In this document: positions 6,370-14,344 of the stretch, one piece after another | Layout: every line of letters starts with the position of its first letter | Numbering within the stretch: the stretch's first letter is position 1 | Source of the DNA: a virus | Strand: one strand, 5' to 3' | IMG/VR virus record: IMGVR_UViG_3300024255_000959 | Location: 1 to 27,729 of that record | Length of the DNA: 27,729 nucleotides | The notes under the pieces: model-generated | What the model was told of the DNA's origin: nothing | What the model saw: only the letters and a program-made list of their open reading frames with translations | Database searches by the model: none | Made by a program: the position numbers and the translations under genes

Positions 6370-9042
6370 TTGAGTTACGTAGACGCACTATTTGATCGCG
6401 ACTCTGACATTATCAGAACTGTCGAACGTAAAGACGGTAAAAGACATTATCACGAGTACCAAGCAAAATATACTTTTTACTATAAAGACCCACGTGGCAA
6501 ATACAAAAGCGTTTATGGCGATCCTTTAAGCCGTATTGTTTGTAAAAATACAAAAGACTTTAGAAAAGAAGTTGCTATCAACAGAGACAAGCAACTATTC
6601 GAAAGCGACATTAATCCTATCTTCCAATGTTTGAGTGAGAACTATCTTAATCAAGATGCACCTAAACTAAACATTGCTTTTTTCGATATTGAAACAGACT
6701 TTGATCCAGAGCGAGGCTTTGCTGATCCTGCTGATCCATTTATGCCAATTACTTCTATAAGTGTATACTTACAGTGGTTAGAAACAATGGTGTGTTTGGC
6801 AGTTCCGCCTAAGACACTTACAATGGAACAAGCAAAAGCAGAACTTGAAGGCATTGATAATGTAATGCTGTTTGAAAAAGAAAGTGGAATGATTGATACT
6901 TTCTTAACACTTATTGAAGACGCTGATATTTTGTCAGGTTGGAACAGTGAAGGTTATGATATTCCGTACACAGTAAACAGAACTAGTCGTGTACTAAGCA
7001 AAGACGACACAAGGCGCTTTTGTTTATGGGGCCAATTGCCTAAGAAACGTGAATATGAAAAGTATGGGAAATCAGCTGTTACCTTTGACCTAATAGGCAG
7101 AGTGCATTTAGATAGTTTAGAATTATATCGTAAATACACATATGAAGAAAGACACACATATAGACTTGATGCCATTGGCGAGATCGAAGTTGGTGAAAAT
7201 AAAGTTCCTTATGAAGGCACTTTGGACCAGTTGTACAACAATGACTTTAGAAAGTTCATCGAATACAACATACAAGATACCGCACTACTGGACAAGTTGG
7301 ACAAAAAACTAAGATTTATTGATCTAAGTAACGAACTTGCACACGCAAATACTGTTTTGCTACAGACCACAATGGGTGCTGTTGCTGTTACAGAGCAAGC
7401 GATTGTTAACGAAGCACATGCAAGAGGCTTACAAGTTCCTAATAGACCTAAACGTGACGACACAGAAAATACACAAGCCGCTGGTGCATATGTAGCATTT
7501 CCTAAGAAGGGATTGCACAAGTGGGTAGCGTCAATGGATTTGAATTCACTGTATCCTAGTGTGATTCGTGCATTGAATATGGCGCCCGAAACTGTTATAG
7601 GACAGATACGTCCTGAGATATCAGAAGCTCGTGTACATGAAGACATGACTCTTAAGAAGAAGTCATTTGCAGGTAGCTGGGAAGGTCGCTTTAGTACAGA
7701 AGAATACGAAGCCGTAATGGAGCAACGAAAAGACATTGCACTTACAGTTGACTTTGAAAACGGACAAACTGAAGTGTTAAGTGGTGCTGAATTATATAAG
7801 ATTATATTTGACAGTAATCAGCCATGGATGCTTAGTGCTAACGGTACTATCTTTACAACAGAGTTTGAAGGTGTTATTCCTGGACTACTAAAGCGTTGGT
7901 ATAGCGAACGTAAAGATCTACAAGCACAACTAAAGAAAGCAAAAGACGCAGGCAATGCTATTGAAACTGAGTACTGGGACAAACGACAGTTAGTTAAAAA
8001 GATTAACCTAAACAGTTTGTATGGTGCTATTCTTAATCCTGGTTGTAGATTCTTTGATAAGCGTATCGGACAGTCAACAACACTAACTGGCAGAACTATT
8101 GTTAAGCATATGAGTGCTGAAGTAAACAAAGTTATTACAGGTACATATGATCACGTAGGTGAATCTATGATCTATGGTGATACAGACTCTTGTTACTTTA
8201 GTGCATGGCCTATGCTAAAAGATGATGTAGAGGCTGGCAAAGTTGAATGGACTAAAGAAAAATGTATCACGCTTATGGATCAAGTGTGTGAACAAGCAAA
8301 TACATCATTTCCTGAATTTATGTTGGATGCGTTTCATTGTCCAAAGTCACGTAGTGATGTTATTGCCGCTGGGCGTGAGATTATTGCACAGTCTGGATTG
8401 TATATTACTAAGAAGCGTTATGCGGCATTAGTAATTGACAACGAAGGTTTTAGAACTGACATAGACGGCAAGGCTGGTAAAGTAAAAGCAATGGGCTTAG
8501 ACTTACGTAGATCAGACACACCTGTGTTTATGCAAGAGTTTTTAAGTGAACTATTACTTATGGTGCTTACAGATAAGCCGCAAGAAGATGTTCTAGAGCG
8601 TATTACAACATTCCGTCAGGAGTTTAGTAATCGACCTGGTTGGGAAAAAGGTAGTCCAAAACGTGCAAACAAAGTTGGACACTATCGACGCTTAGAAGAA
8701 AAACAAGGCAAGGCAAATATGCCTGGGCATGTACGGGCAAGCATTAACTGGAATACATTAAAACGTATGAACGGCGACAAATATTCGCAAGAGATCGTTG
8801 ACGGTATGAAAGTTATTGTTTGTAAATTGAAACAGAATCCGCTAGGTTATACTAGTGTTGCATATCCAACTGACGAGTTACGTATTCCAGAATGGTTTAA
8901 AGAACTTCCGTTTGATGATGCAGCAATGGCGGAGACTATTATTGATAACAAACTAGACAACTTAATTGGTGTGCTAAACTATCCATTAGAAGATACTAAG
9001 CGACATAATACGTTTACAAGTTTGTTTGATTTCGGAGAATAA
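6370..9042 (+). CDS. 43: Family B DNA polymerase (T4 gp43-like)
   Basis: The replicative polymerase, 890 residues, close to the T4 size. The proofreading exonuclease shows Exo I with NIAFFDIETDFD (D106, E108), Exo II with GWNSEGYDIPY and Exo III with YNIQDTALL. The polymerase domain has motif A MDLNSLYPSVI (about 389-399), motif B KKINLNSLYGA (about 543-553), motif C YGDTDS (602-607, metal-binding D604 and D606) and KKRYAAL. The protein ends TSLFDFGE, which resembles the SLFDMF clamp-binding tail of T4/RB69 gp43 and fits the gp45 clamp encoded at 10537. The start is TTG, chosen because AAGGAG lies seven bases upstream and no ATG fits the conserved N-terminus. Confidence 0.97.
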   Translation: MSYVDALFDRDSDIIRTVERKDGKRHYHEYQAKYTFYYKDPRGKYKSVYGDPLSRIVCKNTKDFRKEVAINRDKQLFESDINPIFQCLSENYLNQDAPKLNIAFFDIETDFDPERGFADPADPFMPITSISVYLQWLETMVCLAVPPKTLTMEQAKAELEGIDNVMLFEKESGMIDTFLTLIEDADILSGWNSEGYDIPYTVNRTSRVLSKDDTRRFCLWGQLPKKREYEKYGKSAVTFDLIGRVHLDSLELYRKYTYEERHTYRLDAIGEIEVGENKVPYEGTLDQLYNNDFRKFIEYNIQDTALLDKLDKKLRFIDLSNELAHANTVLLQTTMGAVAVTEQAIVNEAHARGLQVPNRPKRDDTENTQAAGAYVAFPKKGLHKWVASMDLNSLYPSVIRALNMAPETVIGQIRPEISEARVHEDMTLKKKSFAGSWEGRFSTEEYEAVMEQRKDIALTVDFENGQTEVLSGAELYKIIFDSNQPWMLSANGTIFTTEFEGVIPGLLKRWYSERKDLQAQLKKAKDAGNAIETEYWDKRQLVKKINLNSLYGAILNPGCRFFDKRIGQSTTLTGRTIVKHMSAEVNKVITGTYDHVGESMIYGDTDSCYFSAWPMLKDDVEAGKVEWTKEKCITLMDQVCEQANTSFPEFMLDAFHCPKSRSDVIAAGREIIAQSGLYITKKRYAALVIDNEGFRTDIDGKAGKVKAMGLDLRRSDTPVFMQEFLSELLLMVLTDKPQEDVLERITTFRQEFSNRPGWEKGSPKRANKVGHYRRLEEKQGKANMPGHVRASINWNTLKRMNGDKYSQEIVDGMKVIVCKLKQNPLGYTSVAYPTDELRIPEWFKELPFDDAAMAETIIDNKLDNLIGVLNYPLEDTKRHNTFTSLFDFGE

Positions 9043-9043
9043 A

Positions 9044-9154
9044 ATGAAAATTAATATACAAGTGGAAGTAGATACTGAGAATGCTCAGGATTTAACAACC
9101 ATTGAAGAATTAATTGCAATGCTAAGATCATTAGCAGACCAGTACGAGGAATAG
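9044..9154 (+). CDS. Tiny hypothetical protein, 36 residues
   Basis: The peptide begins MKINIQVEVDTENAQDL and ends ALADQYEE-like (SLADQYEE). It starts two bases after the polymerase stop with GGAG ten bases upstream, and ends just before the next ATG at 9157, so it fills the gap exactly. A strand followed by an acidic helix is predicted by eye. No family was recognised. The good ribosome site and the fit support it being a real gene. Confidence 0.6.
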   Translation: MKINIQVEVDTENAQDLTTIEELIAMLRSLADQYEE

Positions 9155-9156
9155 TT

Positions 9157-9351
9157 ATGGAATGGGTATTAGTATATATTAGTCTTACATTTCATGGCCA
9201 TCCTATAGCAGAAGAAATAGGTCGTTACGATAGTATGATTGACTGTTTTTATGCTAGAGAACAACTGGCACAAGATGTTGGCGGTTCAAACGGATACTTT
9301 CCAAATGGCGAGCAAGCCGTATGCGTATCTAATTTAAAGGAAATGGGATGA
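9157..9351 (+). CDS. Hypothetical protein, 64 residues
   Basis: The protein starts MEWVLVYISLTFHGHPI, a hydrophobic strand or weak signal-like stretch, followed by a helix (DCFYAREQLAQDVGG) and a Cys near the end (QAVCVSNLKEMG). The two Cys residues could pair. No family was recognised. GAGGA stands six bases before the ATG. The stop overlaps the next gene's ATG, so it is coupled to the cytidylyltransferase. Confidence 0.65.
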   Translation: MEWVLVYISLTFHGHPIAEEIGRYDSMIDCFYAREQLAQDVGGSNGYFPNGEQAVCVSNLKEMG

Positions 9352-9770
9352 CAGGTAGAGTAGGATTTACATGTAGTTCATTTGATTTGTTACACGCAGG
9401 TCATGTACAAATGTTGCGTGAAGCAAAAGCACAATGTAATTATCTTATTTGTGGATTACAAGTTGATCCTGCAAATGATCGACCTGAAAAGAACTCACCA
9501 GTACAATCTATCGTAGAACGATATACCCAGCTCAAGGCTGTTAGTTACGTAGATGAAATTATTCCTTATGGTACTGAAAAAGATCTAGAAGATATCTTAG
9601 AACTGTACACAATTAATGTACGAATACTAGGAGAAGAATATAGAGATAAAGAGTTTACTGGTAAAGATATATGCCGTAGACGAGATATAGAACTATATTT
9701 TAACAATAGAGATCATAGATTCAGTAGTTCAAACTTGCGAGCAAGTGTAATTAAATCGGAAAAGAAATGA
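9348..9770 (+). CDS. Cytidylyltransferase-like protein (TagD/RfaE type)
   Basis: A compact 140-residue nucleotidyltransferase. It has the HxGH motif in FDLLHAGHVQMLREAK (about residues 13-28), a strand with CGLQVDP, RYTQLKAVSYVDEIIPY, and a final SSSNLR (about 127-132) in the place of the family's RTxGISTT motif. The length and pattern match glycerol-3-phosphate cytidylyltransferase and the nucleotidyl domain of heptose enzymes, which activate a sugar or polyol phosphate with CTP or ATP. It overlaps the NAD epimerase gene that follows by four bases, so the two probably act in one sugar-nucleotide pathway. The substrate is unknown. It is separate from the larger nucleotidyltransferase at 1569. 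Confidence 0.8.
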   Translation: MTGRVGFTCSSFDLLHAGHVQMLREAKAQCNYLICGLQVDPANDRPEKNSPVQSIVERYTQLKAVSYVDEIIPYGTEKDLEDILELYTINVRILGEEYRDKEFTGKDICRRRDIELYFNNRDHRFSSSNLRASVIKSEKK

Positions 9771-10540
9771 ATATATTATTAACAGGATCAAGCGGCTTTA
9801 TAGGAAGTGAATTACTAAAGCGTCTAACTGTAAAGCATGGACACTATGTACACACAATTGATATTGCAAATGGTGTAGAACAAGACTTAATGTATTGTCA
9901 ATTTCCAAAAGAATCTACAATTGATTTAGTAATACATTTAGCAGGTAAAAGCGGTGTACGTGAAAGCATCAAAGATCCTGCTAGTTATTGGTTAAACAAC
10001 ATTGAAGCAAGTAGACGCTTGTTTAATGCTTACCCTAACACACGCATACTGTATGCAAGCTCTAGTAGCGCCTACGAGCCCGATTTAAACCCTTATGCAG
10101 CTTCTAAGTATTGTTTAGAAGAACTTGCATCACGTTATCCTGATACACTAGGCATGCGTTTTCATACAGTGTATGCAGATGTTTGTCCTAGAGAGAATAT
10201 GTTCTTTCGAAGACTACGCAATGATACATTAGAATATGCCACTAGGCATTATAGAGATTTTGTGCATTTACAAGATGTGTTAGATGCTATTGATTTATTG
10301 ATAGCAAAACCAAAAGTAAATGGCATAATAGATATTGGTACAGGGGTTCCTGTCCGTATCCAAGACCTTGCACCAGAGGCTCCTGTTCGCCTAAATACAC
10401 CTGGAGAACGAGAATATACTTGTGCAAACATAGAAAAAATTAAAGGACTAGGTTGGAAACCTAAATACTTTATAGAAAACTTCTTGACAAAAGAAGACAA
10501 AGGCAATATAATAAACATTACAAATGGAGAACCCTTATGA
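9767..10540 (+). CDS. NAD-dependent epimerase/dehydratase (extended SDR)
   Basis: A 257-residue extended short-chain dehydrogenase. Seen directly are the nucleotide-binding TGSSGFIG (residues 6-13), VIHLAGKSGVRES (like the HLAA block), a Ser-rich strand YASSSSAYEP and the catalytic Tyr/Lys in YAASK (Y110, K114). Family members act on nucleotide-activated sugars (UDP-glucose epimerases, dTDP-sugar dehydratases). It is shorter than typical 310-340-residue members, with a reduced C-terminal substrate lobe. Fused tightly to the cytidylyltransferase gene and placed between polymerase and clamp, it may help to make an unusual sugar for DNA, capsid or host surface. The 10484 promoter lies inside its 3' end. 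Confidence 0.85.
   Translation: MNILLTGSSGFIGSELLKRLTVKHGHYVHTIDIANGVEQDLMYCQFPKESTIDLVIHLAGKSGVRESIKDPASYWLNNIEASRRLFNAYPNTRILYASSSSAYEPDLNPYAASKYCLEELASRYPDTLGMRFHTVYADVCPRENMFFRRLRNDTLEYATRHYRDFVHLQDVLDAIDLLIAKPKVNGIIDIGTGVPVRIQDLAPEAPVRLNTPGEREYTCANIEKIKGLGWKPKYFIENFLTKEDKGNIINITNGEPL
10484..10512 (+). promoter_or_regulatory. Sigma-70-type promoter, exact consensus
   Basis: TTGACA (10484-10489) and TATAAT (10507-10512) have exactly 17 bases between them. Both boxes lie inside the coding end of the epimerase gene. The promoter gives the sliding clamp its own expression, with the RNA start about 18 bases before the ATG at 10537. Confidence 0.8.
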
Positions 10541-11265
10541 AAGATATTTTACAAGACATTGTCGCCCATACACATGCACTAGGTTTTTTAAGTCTAGTTA
10601 AAGTGACAAGCGACTCAGATACCTCAGTAGAGAGTATGGCAGATGACAGAAGTGTAATTCTGTCTGGTGCAATACATACTCCTGTTGCAGAATTTACAGG
10701 CACTTTTGGTATGCCTAACTTAGAAAAGTTAGCATTACATTTAAAGAATCCTGAGTATCAAAAAGATGCTAAACTTGATGTTGTAACAGCAGATAGAAAT
10801 GGCGAAGTTATTCCTACACATATTCACTTTGAAAATGCGGCAGGCGACTTCCAAAATGATTATCGCTTTATGAACAAAGCAATTATTGAAGAAAAACTAA
10901 AAACTGTTAAGTTTAAAGGTGCTTCATGGAATGTAACATTCCAACCAAGCATGGCAAGTATTGCACGTATGAAACTTATGAGTGCGGCGCATACAGAAGA
11001 GCCTACATTTAATGTAAGCACTAACGACGGTAACTTAACATTTAGTTTTGGTGATGCAAGTACACACGCAGGTGAGTTTGTATTCCAACATGGTGTTGAA
11101 GGATCGTTGCAACACACTTGGAGTTGGCCTGTAGCACAAGTACAAAGCATCTTAAACTTAGATGGCGATGTTACTATGAGCATTAGTGATCAAGGCGCAA
11201 TGATGATTTCAGTAGATAGCGGTATGGTCAAATACGACTACATACTTCCGGCGCAAAGCAAGTAA
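10537..11265 (+). CDS. 45: DNA polymerase sliding clamp (T4 gp45-like)
   Basis: A 242-residue protein with the length and strand-rich pattern of T4 gp45 (228 residues), the trimeric ring that tethers gp43 to DNA and activates late transcription. Visible features are an N-terminal helix (MKDILQDIVAHTHALG), FTGTFGMPNLEKLALHLKN, which matches the gp45 segment before its first domain boundary, and a repeated strand pattern in the second half ending YDYILPAQSK. No catalytic motif is expected. The assignment rests on overall pattern and on its position beside gp43. It has its own perfect-consensus promoter (10484) and a GGAG ribosome site. It overlaps the epimerase by four bases. Confidence 0.8.
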   Translation: MKDILQDIVAHTHALGFLSLVKVTSDSDTSVESMADDRSVILSGAIHTPVAEFTGTFGMPNLEKLALHLKNPEYQKDAKLDVVTADRNGEVIPTHIHFENAAGDFQNDYRFMNKAIIEEKLKTVKFKGASWNVTFQPSMASIARMKLMSAAHTEEPTFNVSTNDGNLTFSFGDASTHAGEFVFQHGVEGSLQHTWSWPVAQVQSILNLDGDVTMSISDQGAMMISVDSGMVKYDYILPAQSK

Positions 11266-11266
11266 T

Positions 11267-11572
11267 ATGCGGAATTGGATATACAACTGTTGGACATTAG
11301 TAATGGATGATACTCGAAATCCTTTGAGTTCTATTCCTGATGTTCAAACACGTCATATGGTGATGCAAGTGCTTGCCTGGATGTGGTGTATTGTATTTGC
11401 AATTATTGCAGGTAGTATGTGGGCAGGAGTGTTTAGTATGATACTACACACATTACTGTTAGGTGCTATTGCTGTAACAGTTGCGACATTTGAAACAGCT
11501 AAACGTAAACCTAGTTCATTTCGTAGAGACAACGGAATTAATTCACGTGGATATGGTGGCGAACATGAGTAA
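11267..11572 (+). CDS. Small membrane protein, two helices
   Basis: A 101-residue protein with an N-terminal cytoplasmic part (MRNWIYNCWTLVMDDTRNPL), two adjacent hydrophobic helices at about residues 33-51 and 53-73 (LAWMWCIVFAIIAGSMWAGV and a second rich in Leu/Ala), and a basic tail (KRKPSSFRRDNG). Lys/Arg after the second helix suggests both ends face the cytoplasm. The start is uncertain: no clear ribosome site precedes 11267, and ATG at 11303 is an alternative. It lies between the clamp and the TGT-like gene. No family was recognised. Confidence 0.65.
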   Translation: MRNWIYNCWTLVMDDTRNPLSSIPDVQTRHMVMQVLAWMWCIVFAIIAGSMWAGVFSMILHTLLLGAIAVTVATFETAKRKPSSFRRDNGINSRGYGGEHE

Positions 11573-11581
11573 CGATATAAT

Positions 11582-13120
11582 ATGAACAAAGATTTAACCG
11601 CAACACAAAATGATTATGCAACATTTTTACCTGCACTTAGTGGCTTTTATGCTACGTATGTAGGTAAACAACGTTTTGATGAATATGTAGACAAAGCACG
11701 TATTCCAAGTAACTTTGCAAATGGTGTTGAGAGTTTAAACTATCTAAATAAAAACGAAGGTGCATTTACATATAAATGGACATTGTACTCAGCAGGACAT
11801 GCAGACTTAGATACTACTAAAGAAGTACCTAAAGAAGACATGGTTCGAAACAGAGATAGAGAAAACACTTGGCTACTAGGTGACTCAGGTGGTTTCCAAA
11901 TTGGTAAAGGTGTTTGGGAAGGCGATTGGAAAGATCCTAATTGTCCTAAAGCACAAAAGAAACGTGACGGAGTTCTTCGTTGGATGGACGCTTATATGGA
12001 CTATGGCATGGTACTTGATATTCCAGCCTGGGTAGCACGTTCAGAAGCAGGTGCTAAAGCAACCGGCATTAGCACATATGATGAAGCAGTTAAAGCAACA
12101 CGCATTAACAATGACTATTGGATGAAACACAGAACAGGTGCTTGTAAGTTCTTAAACGTTTTGCAGGGTGAGAATCATGCAGACGCAGATGACTGGTACG
12201 AGCAAATGAAAGATTACTGTGATCCTAAAGTGTATCCAGACAATCATTTTAATGGTTGGTCAATGGGTGGACAGAACATGTGCGATGTGCATTTGGTTCT
12301 TAAACGCATAGTTTCATTGATATATGATGACCTACTACAAACAGGTGTACATGATGTAATGCACTTCTTAGGCACATCTAAACTAGAATGGGCTACGTTA
12401 CTAACAGACATACAAAGAGCTGTTCGTAAATATCATAACCCAAACTTTATGATTACATTTGATTGTGCTTCACCTTTCTTAGCAACAGCAAACGGACAAA
12501 TTTATATTCAAACTGAAACTGAAGATAGAACTAAATGGGTCTATAGAATGGTTCCTAGTATTGATGATAAGAAGTATGCCGCAGATACTAGACTGTTTAA
12601 AGACGCTGTACTACAAGATAACATATTTAAAAACTTTACTAACAGTCCAATTACAAAAGACCTTAAAGTAAATGATGTGTGTCATTATGCACCAGGAATG
12701 TTAAACAAAATTGGTAAAGAAGGAAAGACATCATGGGATAGTTTTTCATATGCTATCCAAATGGGTCACAATGTATGGAGTCATATAAATGCTGTACAAG
12801 AAGCAAACAGACAATATGACGCAGGCATTATTCCTAAGATGCTTGTACAAGAACAATTTGACAGGCTTTTATTTAGAGACGTTGTGGAAGCAATATTTGC
12901 GGCTGGTGACAGAGAAGAAGCTAACGCAATAATTGAACACTACAGTCGCTTTTGGATGACCATACCTGGTACAAGAGGAGCGATTGGTAAAAAGACTGTA
13001 AACAGTAGTACATACTTTGGAAACTTATTTGAAGAAGTAGGTGAACCTGTAATTACAGACGAAGAAGATCTAGATGAAACAAAATTAGAGGATCTCGAGG
13101 ATGAGCAACTTCACAGATGA
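11582..13120 (+). CDS. dpdA: TGT-like DNA deazaguanine transglycosylase (DpdA-like)
   Basis: A 512-residue protein with the full active-site series of tRNA-guanine transglycosylases. It has DSGGFQ (D101, base recognition), LDIPAW (D146, the D156 equivalent of Zymomonas TGT), LNVLQGE (Q195, like Q203), GWSMGG (G229-G230) and TFDCASPFLATANGQIY (D294, the nucleophile). The usual Cys-rich zinc site is reduced to C367 with H396 and H401. No PUA-type RNA-binding domain is evident; the tail is acidic. Phage TGT relatives with these traits are DpdA enzymes, which exchange guanine in DNA for a 7-deazaguanine. The folE and queE genes at 17952-19529 supply that pathway, which supports DNA rather than tRNA as target. 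The ribosome site is weak. Confidence 0.8.
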   Translation: MNKDLTATQNDYATFLPALSGFYATYVGKQRFDEYVDKARIPSNFANGVESLNYLNKNEGAFTYKWTLYSAGHADLDTTKEVPKEDMVRNRDRENTWLLGDSGGFQIGKGVWEGDWKDPNCPKAQKKRDGVLRWMDAYMDYGMVLDIPAWVARSEAGAKATGISTYDEAVKATRINNDYWMKHRTGACKFLNVLQGENHADADDWYEQMKDYCDPKVYPDNHFNGWSMGGQNMCDVHLVLKRIVSLIYDDLLQTGVHDVMHFLGTSKLEWATLLTDIQRAVRKYHNPNFMITFDCASPFLATANGQIYIQTETEDRTKWVYRMVPSIDDKKYAADTRLFKDAVLQDNIFKNFTNSPITKDLKVNDVCHYAPGMLNKIGKEGKTSWDSFSYAIQMGHNVWSHINAVQEANRQYDAGIIPKMLVQEQFDRLLFRDVVEAIFAAGDREEANAIIEHYSRFWMTIPGTRGAIGKKTVNSSTYFGNLFEEVGEPVITDEEDLDETKLEDLEDEQLHR

Positions 13121-13301
13121 ACACAATAAAATTGCAGGCTATTTACAAGAGCTATATAAGAAGCATAGAAAACTTGACGAAGAAATAAAATTAATGTATA
13201 ATACTTTTGCAAGTGATAGTGCTATTAACAGGCTTAAAACAAAAAAACTTTGGTATAAAGACGAAATTCATAGATATGAAACAAGGCTAAAAACATTATG
13301 A
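13101..13301 (+). CDS. DUF465/YdcH-like small protein
   Basis: A 66-residue helical protein with an N-terminal helix (HNKIAGYLQELYKKHRKLDE) and the segment RLKTKKLWYKDEIHRYETRL, matching the small YdcH/DUF465 family, in which LK.KKL.LKDEI is the signature. The family forms short helical hairpins; its function is unknown. The gene starts 20 bases inside the end of the TGT-like gene with a GAGG ribosome site, and its stop overlaps the next ATG. It is therefore translated with both neighbours. Whether it helps the transglycosylase cannot be told. Confidence 0.65.
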   Translation: MSNFTDEHNKIAGYLQELYKKHRKLDEEIKLMYNTFASDSAINRLKTKKLWYKDEIHRYETRLKTL

Positions 13302-13816
13302 AAAGAGATTATAACACAGGCACATTAGACAGTATTACATTCTTTACAGGTGTAGAAGTTGAAAAGACTCCTGCATTAGGAATGAAAACATTGTTTGTTA
13401 CAGGCAAACAAGACTATAATACAATAATGAAACACTACACAGAAGAACAGTGTGAACACATCTTCTTTGGTGCCAATCATAGTTATAGTCCTGTTAAAGC
13501 AGATGATTTCGAAGATTGGGATCTAATGATACGTGCATTTACTGATCAGGAAATATTATGTAGTTTGGACATACCAAGTACAATTAATATGGAATGGTTT
13601 TTAGATGGCGGTCTAACTGAATCAGATTACTTTATTCCACAAATACGTGTAGTAGTTCCTTATATTAAACAGTGGAACTACAATACAATGATTAAAATCG
13701 ATGACAAAGATTTTAAAGCATCCAATCCAGGTGTGTGGTGTCATAGACTCCACGATTTAATGGATAGCGAAAAGTTTACGGATTGGACTAAATATTCGCT
13801 TGACAAACCATTATAA
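13298..13816 (+). CDS. Unknown protein in the dpdA operon, 172 residues
   Basis: A soluble-looking, mixed alpha/beta protein. Notable segments are TGVEVEKTPALGMKTLFVTG near the N-terminus, EHIFFGANHSYSPV near residue 55, DIPSTINMEWFLDGG in the middle, and aromatic-rich VVVPYIKQWNYNTMIKIDD followed by WCHRLHDLMDS. Acidic and His residues are scattered but no known catalytic motif stands out. I do not recognise a named family, though similar segments seem conserved among marine phages. The ATGA overlap with the DUF465-like gene, itself inside the end of dpdA, makes it a candidate accessory protein for that enzyme. The promoter at 13800 lies in its last codons. Confidence 0.7.
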   Translation: MKRDYNTGTLDSITFFTGVEVEKTPALGMKTLFVTGKQDYNTIMKHYTEEQCEHIFFGANHSYSPVKADDFEDWDLMIRAFTDQEILCSLDIPSTINMEWFLDGGLTESDYFIPQIRVVVPYIKQWNYNTMIKIDDKDFKASNPGVWCHRLHDLMDSEKFTDWTKYSLDKPL

Positions 13817-13828
13817 TGAAAGTATACT
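13800..13828 (+). promoter_or_regulatory. Sigma-70-type promoter
   Basis: TTGACA (13800-13805) and TATACT (13823-13828) are 17 bases apart. The -35 box lies in the end of the 13298 gene. Transcription should begin near 13835, exactly on an in-frame ATG. This argues for the downstream ATG at 13892, which has a ribosome site, as start of the next gene. Confidence 0.75.
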
Positions 13829-13891
13829 ATAACAATGCAAGAACGTTATCATGAATACATGTTACGCAGAACAAAAGAGGAAAATGCCAAG

Positions 13892-14317
13892 ATGAAACAA
13901 GAGAATGCACTAAATAATGCTACTAGAAGTATATGGGTAACCTTTACTAAAGAAGGCATCCATAAGTATCCAGGAGCAGATAGTGATCCAAAACTTGCAA
14001 CAGGTGATTGGGACGATGTGTCGTTTCTTGCTGTGCCTCATCGTCATATTTTCCACTTCAGGGTGCGTATCGAAGTGTTCCACAACGATAGAGACATCGA
14101 GTTCATCCAATTTAAACGATGGCTTGAAAGATTATATTCTGAGCAAGGTACGTCCGACAGTGAAGTGCTTGTTCTAGATTATAAGTCCTGTGAGATGATC
14201 GCAGATGACTTATACGAAGAAATTTCTACAAAGTTCCCCGGCCGATTTGTAGAGATTAGTGTTGCTGAAGACAACGAAAACGGCTGTGTAATTTATTACC
14301 CAAACCCTAAATCTTAA
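13892..14317 (+). CDS. Conserved marine-phage protein, possible T-fold (QueD-like)
   Basis: Core segments are RSIWVTFTKEGIHKYPGA, a His-rich strand (VPHRHIFHFRVRIEVFHND), EFIQFKRWLERLY, SCEMIADDLYEEISTKFPG and EISVAEDNENGCVIYY. The order of a His-containing beta hairpin, a helix, an acidic-start helix and a final strand with ED...G resembles QueD/6-pyruvoyltetrahydropterin synthase T-folds. The classic Cys and HGH motif are absent, so activity is unproven. Start choice: ATG 13892 has AGAGGA ten bases upstream and lies inside the transcript of the 13800 promoter. The longer frame from ATG 13835 (160 residues) would be leaderless. Codons in the middle are more GC-rich than in neighbours. Confidence 0.7.
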   Translation: MKQENALNNATRSIWVTFTKEGIHKYPGADSDPKLATGDWDDVSFLAVPHRHIFHFRVRIEVFHNDRDIEFIQFKRWLERLYSEQGTSDSEVLVLDYKSCEMIADDLYEEISTKFPGRFVEISVAEDNENGCVIYYPNPKS

Positions 14318-14344
14318 AGTGCTATTAATAGAGGATATTAAAAA

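Noticed and set aside
7209-7736. 175-residue frame on the minus strand within the polymerase
   Set aside because: It is opposite conserved polymerase motifs, has a Ser/Cys-rich shadow composition and no promoter; no other gene is on this strand.
11576-11581. TATAAT directly before the dpdA ATG
   Set aside because: No -35 box at the right distance, and a start there would lie within the coding region.
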